Of a DNA stretch of 64,000 nucleotides, positions 46,853 to 55,904 are shown one piece after another (the stretch's first letter is position 1; each line of letters begins with the position of its first letter). The notes under the pieces are model-generated. The model was not told the origin of the DNA and did no database searches. It worked only from the letters and a program-made list of their open reading frames with translations. The position numbers and the translations under genes were made by a program. The DNA is from Alnus glutinosa (lineage: Eukaryota; Streptophyta; Magnoliopsida; Fagales; Betulaceae): contig NC_084893.1 in NCBI RefSeq assembly GCF_958979055.1, positions 21,350,487 to 21,414,486 on the forward strand, read 5' to 3'.

Positions 46853-47520
46853 AGATAATTGCACTGTTGGTCCTTGTGATATACCATAATTATTTTTCAC
46901 TCCCTATGGTTTAAAAAGTTCATGGAAGGTCCATGTGCTATGCAATAATTACAAATCGATCCCTAGCGTCAAATTCTGTTAAATTTTTTAACAGATTCCG
47001 TTAAATGTCACGTCAGCGTCACGTGTCGCCAATAAGATGGAGACACGTGTCCATCTTAATAAAAAATATAAATTTATTAAAAAATAAATAAATATACTTA
47101 TTTTTTTAAAAAAAAATTAAAATTAAAATTAAAAAAAAATAATAATAAAAAGCAGCAAGGGGTGGCTTTGGGGGTGCCCAGCCACCCCTGGCGGCCACTA
47201 GGGGTGGTGCGCGGCCACCCCTTGCTTCCCGTTTTTCTTTTTCTTTTTTTTTTTTTAAAAAAAGAAGTGTTTTTATTTATTTTTTAATAAATTTATATTT
47301 TTTTTATTAAGATGGACACGTGTCACCATCTTATTGGCGACACGCGGCGCTGACGTGTAGAACTAACAGATTCTGTCAAAATGGTGGACGGAAAATTGAC
47401 CCAGGGAGTAAAATGTAATTATTGCATAGCACATGGACCTCCTATGAACTTTTTAGTTTTGAAACTATAAGAGTAAAAAATAATTATGACATACTATAAG
47501 GACCAACAGTGCAATTATTC
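46853..47520. mobile_element. approximately 665-bp foldback element nested in the right TIR
   Basis: Arms of about 250 bp (46853-47110 and 47270-47520) are inverted, beginning ATAATTGCACTGTTGGTCC. Inner blocks include AATAAGATGG and GACACGTGTCC. The GC-rich core is a GGGGTGGC/GCCACCCC palindrome. Flanking T-runs ending in AG (TTTTTTTTAG) on both sides may be a 9-10 bp TSD, MULE-like. Confidence 0.75.
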
Positions 47521-47691
47521 CATTTTTTTTTTTAGTGAAAACGGTACCGTTTTCCCCCTAAGCTCAGGTCATTTCCCAACGTCCAAATATCCCACTGCAA
47601 TACAAATAAAACCCCCAAAATTTGCACACCCTTCTCTCTAGGGTTTTTCCGCTTCTCGGGAATTCTATCTCTGATTCTCTGCGCAACAACC

Positions 47692-49874
47692 ATGGCGATA
47701 CACTCTCTCTCTCGCTCTCTCCCCAAAACCCTAACCCTAGCCTCCTTCCTCTCCCGCTCTTTCGCCACCTCCAACGCTGCCGCTTCCTCTCGCTCCGCTA
47801 TCTCCTCCCTCTCTCTCCTCCGCCCACTCGCCGCCGCCGGTGTGGCCCTCCGCCGTGTCTCTTTCGCGGCTCCGTTGAGAGGATTTGCGACGGGCGCGAC
47901 GTCGTCATCGCTCAACGATCCGAACCCCCCCACGTGGTCGAACCGACCCTCCAAGGAGATAATGTTGTTCGACGGTTGCGATTTCGAGCACTGGCAGGTC
48001 TTTGTGGATAACCCCAAAGGCAACCCCACCAGGGACGAGATCATCGATAGCTACATCAAAACCCTAGCCAAGGTTATTGGAAGGTAATGAGCATTTCCAT
48101 CTCTCGTTTTTATTTGATATCGTCTCTGTTTGGTTGCTGAGAAAATGTACGGAAATGACAGAAAATGAACATGGATTAATGTAAAGGATATATCTTTTTT
48201 TTAATCGCTCTCTTAATCAGATTTTAGGTTTCTTTGAGTTGAAAATATTTGTTTATATTCATTGACTTGTTTAAATCCTCCATATAATTGTATGAATGTG
48301 ATGGTTTTGCATGTATGTGTGTTTGGCTGTCAAGAAAATGACATGGAAGGGGAAAAAAATGGCATATGAGGTTTTTTGGTGTTATGGGTTCTGAGAGGGA
48401 GTGCTCTTTAGATATGGTGGAAAGTGTTACCACGCTCACTTTGCTGGAGAATTTGGCTTTGATAGATTTCTTTCCATACATTTATCGGTGTGTTCACTGT
48501 TTCCTATTAGCCCAGTGAGAATTTTTTTCCCAGTTTTTGTCGTAAGTAAATATACAGTACGCGATTTTATCTTATTTTATTTTTTGCGTTGAGTTGGGTG
48601 GAAAGTAATATACAGTACTTGATTTTTTTTATTTATTTTTTTTGTTTTTGCTTTGAGTTGGGTGGAAAGTTTTCATAATCTTTGAGATAATTTAGGTGGA
48701 ATAAATTATATTTTCAGGTTGGTTCAAGTCCATAACATCTGTTAAGATGCCCTCCCTTTCAAGTATGATTTGGTTCTCCATTTCCTATTTGAAGGTGGAT
48801 TGTTATTGGCAATTTCAATGTTGTATGGTTATGCTATGTATGATGTGCGCGCTTCAGAAAAGCCTATGCTACACATCATATGTGTGTTTGCATGTTTCTA
48901 GTTTGTATAAGTTCTTTGTTGTCTTTTGTATGTGTCTTACAGTGAGGAAGAAGCAAGGATGAAGATCTACTCAGTTCATACTGGATGCGTAGGGTTGTAT
49001 GCATTTGGGGCTCTTGTGTCTGAAGAAATATCATGCAAGCTTAAAGGTTGATCTTCTTTCAGCTTGCTCTGCTTCTGCTGTTGCTTTATAAATGTTAATA
49101 TTCAGTAATATGTTTGGTCGGTGGAAATTTTCATGGATTTATTTTTTGAATGTTTCAGAACTGCCCGAAGTCAATCATGTTCGTGCTGATTTTTATTGGG
49201 ATTTAGAGAACAAAGAATATGAAGGTAAGGGTGTGTATTGTATCACGTAGCATTTGAAAGCTACTAAAAGGAAGTCATGCTATGGTATGTAGTATAATAT
49301 TTTGAGAGTAATAATTTCTTGTTTATTGAATTTGAAGGAATCAAAAGGTAATTGTCCTAAGTTCATTTTTTTTTTTTTTTTTTAAATTCTGAGAATCAAT
49401 TCTAGTTCTGTTGATCAGTTTTCAGGATCTAAATTTTTCTTCATTGTCTTTTGAATGCTGTCCATGTGTTGTTGAAGGACGCATGATGATGTAAAATATT
49501 TTGTTAGTTGTTGACTACCATCTAGGGATTTAGAGCTAAGTGTATCGATGTGTTGGTATTGGGATAGTTCTACTCTTGCAGTTTGGCAAGTAGAACAATA
49601 AGAAAGAGAAAACTGCAAATAGTTTTTGAAAATATTTGCTCTTTCTATCCTCTTAATAATGATAAGTGTACCTTTTCTGCTTTTGATCTTTCGTTTGCTT
49701 TATGCAGGTGAACCTTTCGTTAATGGGTTTGCAGTTCCTTATGATCCTATGTACCATGTGGCATGGATGAACAACAATGGTCGGAGCAATGACAGACCTC
49801 GTAGTTTTGATAGATCAAGACATTTTGAGAGGTGGGAAAACATGCAGAATCGAGATTTCCAAAATAGGCCTTGA
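47692..49874 (+). CDS. MORF8: MORF8/RIP1-like organellar RNA editing factor, copy 1 (shortened)
   Basis: Exons 47692-48083, 48943-49046, 49159-49224, 49708-49874; GT-AG and in frame, 242 aa. The N terminus is Ser/Arg/Leu-rich and acid-poor, a typical mitochondrial/plastid targeting peptide. The MORF box follows ([18 protein letters not shown]). MORF proteins bind PPR proteins and each other for C-to-U RNA editing. Conserved core residues present in copy 2 are changed here: exon 2 is 6 bp longer and lacks the Ser-Thr-Arg-Cys-Tyr-Tyr stretch, and exon 3 differs in about half its residues. The long Pro/Gly-rich tail of MORF8 proteins is missing; the stop codon lies where transposon-like sequence begins. 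It may be a decaying paralogue. Confidence 0.8.
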
Positions 49875-50030
49875 GATACTGATATTGCAAAAATAAAAAA
49901 TTTGAGATTATAATTACAAAAACATTGATAATTGGAAAGGTGTAAGTGAAGCTTTTCAAAAAAAAAATATGAGACCAAAAAGAGGCAGGACATTAAAGGT
50001 GGCCTAAAGAAGAAAATGATTTAAGAATTA
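49871..50030. repeat. dispersed repeat block, copy B left part
   Basis: Matches 40440-40560 (GATATTGCAAAAAT... onward), including the TTGAGATTATAATTACAAAAAC segment. It begins inside the last codons of MORF copy 1 and breaks off near 50030, resuming at about 53455. Confidence 0.75.
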
Positions 50031-50249
50031 ATGTTGCCTTTCCAAACTTTAACCAAAAATTAGCTAGAAAATATATTTTTGTTATTTTAACTACTATTTT
50101 AACAAACTTTCTATATTAAACTCTTCAAATATTTCTCTATATTAGCTAAATATTACTTTTTTATTGGTTTTAAGCAATTACTCCTAATAAATGAGGAGAT
50201 AAGAAAAGTGAAAAGTAAAGTGAAAGGGGGTAGGAATTCAAAAAATTGA
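50031..50249. other. AT-rich sequence, probable left arm of a MITE
   Basis: Starts next to the break in the repeat block. It may be the partner of 53290-53455, which ends GGAGATGCTC, the usual end of GAGCATCTCCAA-type MITEs; pairing is weak. No gene. Confidence 0.35.
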
Positions 50250-50352
50250 GGGAAAACTGCAATTTACCTCTATGAAGTTGAAATGAATCTGCAGTCCTAG
50301 TACTAATGTTTGGATTGCATCAATTGCAACCCATAAAGTTTAAGAAATTTGC

Positions 50353-50530
50353 TTTGTTCTTGTAGGTTTAGGTTCTCGTGGGTTTGTTTGGTGGGCTTCT
50401 TTCTTTCTTTTTTTGGGCTTTTTTTTTTTTTTTCGATTTTCAGCTTTGCGTTTTCTCTTGTATACTGTCGGTGTACTAGGGGCGCCTAACGCTTTTAATA
50501 AAGTCAGTTTATTACTTATCAAAAAAAAAA
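50353..50530 (+). mobile_element. 178-bp 5'-truncated LINE (tail) with 17-bp TSD
   Basis: Flanked by a perfect 17-bp direct repeat AAGTTTAAGAAATTTGC (50336-50352 and 50531-50547) and ending in poly(A). The 3' part, with GTATACTGTCGGTGTACTAG, GGGCGCC and TTACTTATCAAAA, matches the tail of the LINE in DJ-1 intron 4. It splits the left TIR of the GRAS-carrying element. Confidence 0.88.
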
Positions 50531-50784
50531 AAGTTTAAGAAATTTGCAATCCATCTCTTTTCGTTCAATTGTACCAACTGAAGAGACAAAAGTGACCTCG
50601 CAAGCCGTGGACATGCCTTTTTTAGACAATGGTGAACAAAAATGCCCTCATTTAAATAGTACTGTTTTGGTTCAAAAATTTCAAAAATTTATCAAAACAC
50701 TTTAGGTCTCTCCAAACTGTGGGATATGAATTTGGGACACGTGTCCCTCCTTAGAGCTGTCGGAGATTGTTGACAAAAGCGGCG

Positions 50785-52092
50785 ATGCGGTTGTTCGAGC
50801 TTAGATGGCCTAAAGTTTGATCTTTAGCTCTTGAGCGAACTGCGAGAGTTTTTCTTTAATCGGCCTGCTTTCGACGGCATACTCTTCTGGCATGACAGCA
50901 ATGACTCGGAGAACCAGTGTGTTGTTGTTGGGTTTGCAAGTGTTGGATGATGATGATCTTTCGGCCAGTTCTCTCATAAAGGAAGCGTATTGGCCACTGA
51001 GTCCGATGTCGAAGTCGACGACGTGGATGAAGATAAAGCAGTGGAGAGCTTCGAGGAGGGCTTGGTGTCATGGGGAATTCTTTATAAGGCAAGGAATGCA
51101 GTTTGAGGAAGGAAGCATGAAGCATAAAACTGACATGGAGACTAAAGGAGGAGAAGAAGTGCAGGAAGTCTGCCCCATCTCCAGTACAAATGGCCGCCTT
51201 TGCATGAAGCTCTGCAGATTGTGCTTTACAGCTGTAATCCGGTTTGATGGTTGAGCATGTGGAAGTTGTTCAGCAGTCTTATTCTTGTTTCACTCTTTAG
51301 CTTGTGCTTTTTTTAGACAAAGGTGGCATTTTCTGTTTTGAGACCTGTAAAGTTCAGATTTAACTTGGGAGACTCGCCATCTCGAATCAGCTTATCAATT
51401 CAATATAGCTATAATTCGTCATTCATACAATCCATTTCTTCTCTCATTTCCATTTTTATCTTCTACAATTTTATGTTGATTTTCCATAACAAGAACAAGC
51501 TTGTTACACTTGGTGGTGAAGTGAGCGAATAGAGGGATGTCGGAGATTCTAGAGAAGGCTTTGTAGGTTCTAATGGTTTGGACGATTTCGGACTAGGAAG
51601 AGAGTCGAGCCGGCCGGTTCGAGCCTGCGGTGGTCAGGAGGGTTTGCAAAGCTTCTTTGAAGTAAACGCAGCTCGTTGGAGCGGCTTTCCAACTGGGGAT
51701 CGAAGCCGTGGGTTGAGCCGTTCCAATATAGCCTGGGCGAGCTGCAACTGGTTCGAGTCCAAGCAATCTGCAACGCGAATAAGGTCCTCCACAACTTCGA
51801 AACTGTTGAGGCTGATATGATGAAAGTTGTGCGCCAAATCAAAGGAACTTAGATTTTGATGAGCCAGGTTCTTAGCGGAATAACTCTTAGAGAGATTGAA
51901 ATCAGAGTGAACAAACTGGGAGGGATCGAATTGCTGGGAGTGTGGGAGCTTCGGAAGGTGATGGGGAACTTTGGGCTCGTAGGGATTGAATTGGAGAACA
52001 CTCTTCAAAGCAGGGTCAAGATCGTCATGCAATCCCAGGTCCCAGCTCCTCGATGATCGAATTCCAGTCCAGATTATGCAGTGCATGCTCAT
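50785..52092 (-). pseudogene. captured SCL6/HAM-type GRAS transcription factor fragment
   Basis: On the minus strand 52092-51634 encodes the pre-GRAS region of HAM/SCL6 proteins: Leu-Gly-Leu-His-Asp-Asp, Asp-Pro-Ala-Leu-Lys, Phe-Val-His-Ser-Asp-Phe-Asn-Leu, Leu-Ala-His-Gln-Asn-Leu-Ser-Ser-Phe-Asp, Val-Glu-Asp-Leu-Ile-Arg-Val-Ala-Asp, then Leu-Arg-Ser-Pro-Val-Gly-Lys-Pro-Leu-Gln. Further on, about 51030-50800, a GRAS-core piece follows: a Phe-Asp-Ile-Gly-like VHIID region with Ala-Ser-Phe-Met-Arg-Glu-Leu-Ala and Glu-Asn-Leu-Ser-Gln-Phe-Ala. Frames are broken and parts are missing in between. The genes are microRNA171-regulated factors of meristem maintenance. This copy cannot make a full protein. 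Confidence 0.75.
51710..51730 (-). promoter_or_regulatory. relic of a miR171 target site
   Basis: The plus strand here, antisense to the captured GRAS gene, reads GGTTGAGCCG then TTCCAATATA after a G. It matches the miR171 sequence at 16 of 21 positions. The coding side is Ile-Leu-Glu-Arg-Leu-Asn, where HAM genes carry Ile-Leu-Ala-Arg-Leu-Asn. Mismatches sit at miRNA positions 1, 3, 12, 13 and 21. Pairing is probably too weak for efficient cleavage. Confidence 0.65.
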
Positions 52093-52739
52093 CCAATTAA
52101 GTCAAGCGGGTCCTCTGGCCGTGGCAACACGCCTGGATGAGTTGAAATTTTGGTAGCCAAGGCCGGTCTTTTGGTGGCAGGGCTAGGGCTCTGACATAGG
52201 TCAAGAACCGAGGTGGGCTCGTAGCATAGGTTTGGAGTGTTGGTATTAGGGCTGTGTAAGCCGATATTTTGGCCGGTGAGAAACGAGAGAGAGGCTTTTG
52301 ATGGTTATGATTGCTCGCTTTTATCTTGGCATGTGTGCATGCGTTGTCTTCTTCCTTCTGTTTCTCCACACTGTAATTCATCACACCCATTTTGGCCTTA
52401 TCCAAGGCCTATGGCGAAAACCGATAACAAGAAGAAACAGCAAGGAAGAAGACGACGCATACATGTACGGGACGAGTTGGGGCTTTTTTTCATTTTATTC
52501 AAACGCTGCGTTTTGTGAAAAAATGAGGGTATTTTTTATAAATTAGAACTAAAAACCCTTGTGCGCGGCATGGGAGTGCATTTTCGTTTCATCAGACGGA
52601 GTAATTGGACGAAGTGGGTGGATTGCAAATTTTTTGAACTTTGTGGGCTGCAATTGATGCAATTTAAACATTAGTACCATGATTGCAAATTCGTGTCAAC
52701 TTTACGGGGGTAAATTGTAGTTTTCCAAAAAAAAATAAT

Positions 52740-53282
52740 AATAATAATTTAGCCTTCCAAACTCTCACTTTTTTTTTCTTTTTTTTTTTCTTTTTTTTTT
52801 TCTTTTTTTTCGGATGGCCTTCCAAACTATTAAAACATTTGAAAAATGTTCATTTTGGCGAAATATCTCCATAATACTTCTGCCACGTGTCATTTTCAAT
52901 TTAAAAAATAATAAAAATTAAAAAAATTAAAAATAATAAATAAACTAAATTTTTATTTCTTATTTTTATTTTTATTTTTATTTTTATTTTTATTTTTATT
53001 TTTATTTTTAAAAAATATAGTTTTTTTTGGTGTTTAAATTTTTTTAATTTTTATTGAATTTTTGTTTTTAAAAAAAATTGAAAAATTGAATTAATTTTTT
53101 TGAAAATTTTAATTTTTTAAATTAAAAAATGACACGTGGCAGGGGTCTTATGAGGATATTTTGTTAAAAGTGGCATTTTCAAAAAATTTGGTACTTTGGG
53201 GGGATAGAGTGCAAGCGTTGGTAGTTTGGGGAGCCATCAGGAGAAATAGTGGTAGTTTGGATGGCTAAATTGTATTTTTTTC
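52740..53282. mobile_element. empty MITE of the AAA-ATPase carrier family
   Basis: Arms (about 52740-52925 and 53115-53282) carry the same ordered motifs as the 21620-22608 element: CTTCCAAACT, TTTGAAAAATG, TTTGGCGAAATATC and GCCACGTGTCATTTTCAAT. The core is only AT-rich low complexity with an (ATTTTT)n array at about 52960-53010. It starts within 10 bp of the end of the GRAS-carrying element. Confidence 0.75.
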
Positions 53283-53454
53283 AAAAAAATAAAAATAAAA
53301 TTGAATAGCTCATGAAATTTGTGAGCCAAATTTGGGGTGGAAGTCTAATAAGAGACAAAATAGAGAAATTATAGAGTTTGCTGACATGTTTTTTTGGATA
53401 TATTCATCAAAATTTAGTGTAAACTTTGAAATGGAGAGTTTATTGGAGATGCTC

Positions 53455-54165
53455 TGACGTCCTATAAGACTTGCTAAGTAGTTCTTCACCAAGAAAAATA
53501 TGTTACAAGTGAATAAAAATGGAATATAATGGTTTTTGGGCTTATGTACCATATAAGTTTTGGGTTTTGGTAAGGGCGAACAATTTAGGTTGGCAAGTTA
53601 AGTTTGGGTAAACCTGTTTCTCTACCAATCCTTTAAGGGTCAACTCATATATGACTCATTTAAGTAAATGGGTCAAATTCTTCAACCCTCATACAACTAA
53701 CGAGTGACCACACATGATCCGTTTGACCCGCTTTAAAATGGGTTTACCCGTTTGGCCTGTTTCGACCCAAACACGACCCCTTTTGACATGTTTGACACAT
53801 TTTAACATGTATAATGTATATTTCATATACAAACAGGTTGACCCATGATTGACTAAGTCGACCTGTTTATGACCTGAACCCGTTTATGTCAAATTTTAAC
53901 CCTTTAATGTCATGTCGGGTTCGCGAATCGTTTCAAAAATTAACAGCCCTACTATAGTGCACCTTTTGCAATAAGAATGATGAACTCAATTTTGTTGATT
54001 TCAGGCTGGTTGTTTATGAAGGTGTTGTACAAAAGATTGAATGGATATATTTTGTTAGTAAAATAGAGATGATTCATTTTAGTGTTTAGTAGCAACACTG
54101 TTAATAGTAAGCATAGTATAAAAAACCTTGAAAATTCATACAAACTAAATAATAGAGAGATGTTT
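53455..54165. repeat. dispersed repeat block, copy B right part
   Basis: Parallels 40565-41283: TTAGTTCTTCAC-like start, AAAAATATGTTACAAGTGAATAAAAAT, the hAT-like MITE (53565-53952), then CTAAATAATAGAGAGATGTT. It continues the block interrupted at about 50030. Confidence 0.75.
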
Positions 54166-54179
54166 GATTTTATTCATCT

Positions 54180-54660
54180 AGGGTGGCTTGCGGGCCACCC
54201 CAAAGCAAGGGGTTGGTGGCAAGCCACCCTTGGCCTATGGGGTGGCCTATAAGGTAGCCCACAAGACACCCTGGATGGGGCCGGCGGCCACCCTCGGCCC
54301 ATGTGGGAGGTGGGGAGCCACCCTAGAGGTGACACCGACAGCCTCTGGGGGTTGCCTGCGAGCCACCCCCCTCCCCAAGACTAGCAGCCACCCCCAAAAC
54401 CCCCAATTTTTCATTTTTTAAAAAATAAAAAATTTGGAGTTTTAATTTTTAATATATTAATTTTTTATTATTATTAAAAGTGACATGTGTCGTGTTTTTA
54501 TTGGACTAACATTTTAAGTTTGTGGATGGAAAATGACTTCATGGAGTAATTTGTAATTTTTCGCTTACCACAAGGACCTTACAATTATTTTTTATACCAC
54601 ATGAAGTGATTTGTAATTTAGGTCAACCATAGGGACCAACGATGTAATTTTTTCAATTTT
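54180..54660. mobile_element. GC-cored foldback element, partial
   Basis: A GCCACCC/GGGTGGC-rich core (54180-54400) is followed by an arm resembling the right arm of the 46853-47520 element: GACATGTGTCGT, GGATGGAAAATGAC, GGGACCAACGATGTAATT. The left arm was not found, so the copy looks truncated. Confidence 0.5.
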
Positions 54661-54669
54661 TTTTTTTTT

Positions 54670-54812
54670 TTGGCATACCATATGGACCTCTAAGTTCATT
54701 GTGATACTATAGTAAACCAATTACAAATCAAGTAAATTATGCGAACTAATTTTACATTTTTCCTACTTTCTAAACCATATAGTCACATGCTATTATTTGT
54801 CAAAACTTCAAT
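54670..54812. repeat. partial copy of the 44160-44525 MITE right arm plus flank
   Basis: Shares CAATTACAAATCAA, TTTTTCCTA and TTTCTAAACCATATAGTCACATGCTA with 44470-44580, extending beyond the MITE end, so a larger unit was copied. Confidence 0.65.
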
Positions 54813-54847
54813 CAGCATAATAATTTTACTCCACCTCATGAAGAACT

Positions 54848-55127
54848 TCAATTGTTTATGATGAAAGTTAGATCCTTGAGTCGTCGCATTCCAATGTTAT
54901 TCACAAAATTCTTAAATGTTGTAGTTGGTAATGTTTTGGTAAAGTCTGTCAAATTATCACTTGATTGTATTTGCTTCACATCAATATCACCACTTTTTTG
55001 GAGCTCATGTGTATAAAAGAATTTTGGTGAAATGTGTTTTGTTTTATGACCTTTAATATATCTTCCCTGATTTGTGTGATACAAGCATCATTATCTTCAT
55101 ATAATATTATCGAGCTATCTTTGATGT
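54848..55127 (-). pseudogene. Copia RNase H C-terminal part
   Basis: Encodes Leu-Tyr-Glu-Asp-Asn-Asp-Ala-Cys-Ile, then a shifted frame with Thr-Lys-His-Ile-Ser-Pro-Lys-Phe-Phe-Tyr-Thr-His-Glu-Leu and Asp-Asn-Leu-Thr-Asp. The end is Asn-Ile-Gly-Met-Arg-Arg-Leu-Lys-Asp-Leu, typical of Copia pol C termini. It is cut at 55127 by the nested LTR element. Confidence 0.85.
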
Positions 55128-55671
55128 TGTTGGTACAGTTTCCGTATGGTGTGAATCTGCACGTTCTTCTGATGTTCTTCACGCTTCTTAATAATTTTGC
55201 AAAACAACAAAAACTAAGGAACCCTTTCGGCGGTCCTCTCTGATGCCTAAATTAGTTTCTGTAAGAAAATAATACTATGTGCATAAAAACTGAGTCTTCG
55301 TTTATACTTGGGGTATGGGCCTATTTATAGGCAAAGAGGTGGAGTCAAAGCTGGATTAGAATTCCTGCTCGTTGTTGATCTAGAACTGCTATCAGAGTTC
55401 TAATCAAGATCTAGAATTGATGTCAGAGTTCTAATTGGACTCTGATCTTTTATTAGACTTCTAATATGATATCTTCTTAGACTTCTGATCTAATCATTCT
55501 TCTTATCTGATTGGACCATAAGTCCTATCCCAATTCTACCAAGGATAGGACTACTGATCAAACTATACTTGGGCTAATTAGAGTCCTATCCCAATTTTCT
55601 GATTTATCTGAAGTAGTTGTTAAATGTCTATCTCCTCCTTAGATCGGGTTGAGTGAAATTTATCCCCAACA
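55128..55671 (-). repeat. LTR (3' LTR of the nested element)
   Basis: 544-bp direct repeat partner of 58038-58581; differences are scattered single bases. Confidence 0.95.
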
Positions 55672-55904
55672 GTTACCCCCTAATTCCCTTATCCGAAGCT
55701 TGCTTGAATAATGGGAATTCCATGTCTAAGGAAACCCGAGCTTTGTCTCCTTTTGAAAACCTGCTAACCTGCAAAACCTGAGGGTTAAATCTTACCCCCC
55801 CAATTACCTTCTTGTTTTTCCTTAGGGTTTTCTCCCTGTCTCTTGAAAAACCTGCAAAACCCAAGGGTTAAATTCGACCCCCCTGGCTCTCTTTATTTCT
55901 CTCT

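Larger units (their letters stand above)
45564..47556. mobile_element. long-TIR element carrying an MPS1 gene fragment
   Basis: The outer ends each contain GAAAACGGTACCGTTTT. Inside follow long inverted arms (45623-45770 against about 46665-46855) sharing TTGCTTTAAAAACTTAAT, AAAAACAAAA and GGCCACCCCATTTTTGGCC. The right arm is split by a second foldback element (about 46853-47520). Between the arms is exon-intron sequence from a host gene, not a transposase. The right end is 136 bp from the ATG of MORF copy 1. Confidence 0.75.
50250..52731. mobile_element. long-TIR element carrying a GRAS (SCL6/HAM) gene fragment
   Basis: Left end GGAAAACTGCAATTTACC and right end (inverse) GGAAAACTACAATTTACC face each other. 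They are followed on both sides by TACTAATGTTT, ATTGCATCAATTGCA and AAATTTGCAATCCA blocks (arms 50250-50352 plus 50548-50600, against about 52590-52731). The left arm is split by a LINE tail (50353-50530). Inside is a minus-strand GRAS gene fragment. No transposase is present. Confidence 0.78.

Noticed and set aside
47532..48044. 170-aa frame opposite MORF exon 1 (and 62167-62688 opposite copy 2)
   Set aside because: Antisense shadows of the GC-rich first exons; no domain and no splice context.
50892..51254. 120-aa plus-strand frame
   Set aside because: It is antisense to the captured GRAS core piece and shows no domain.
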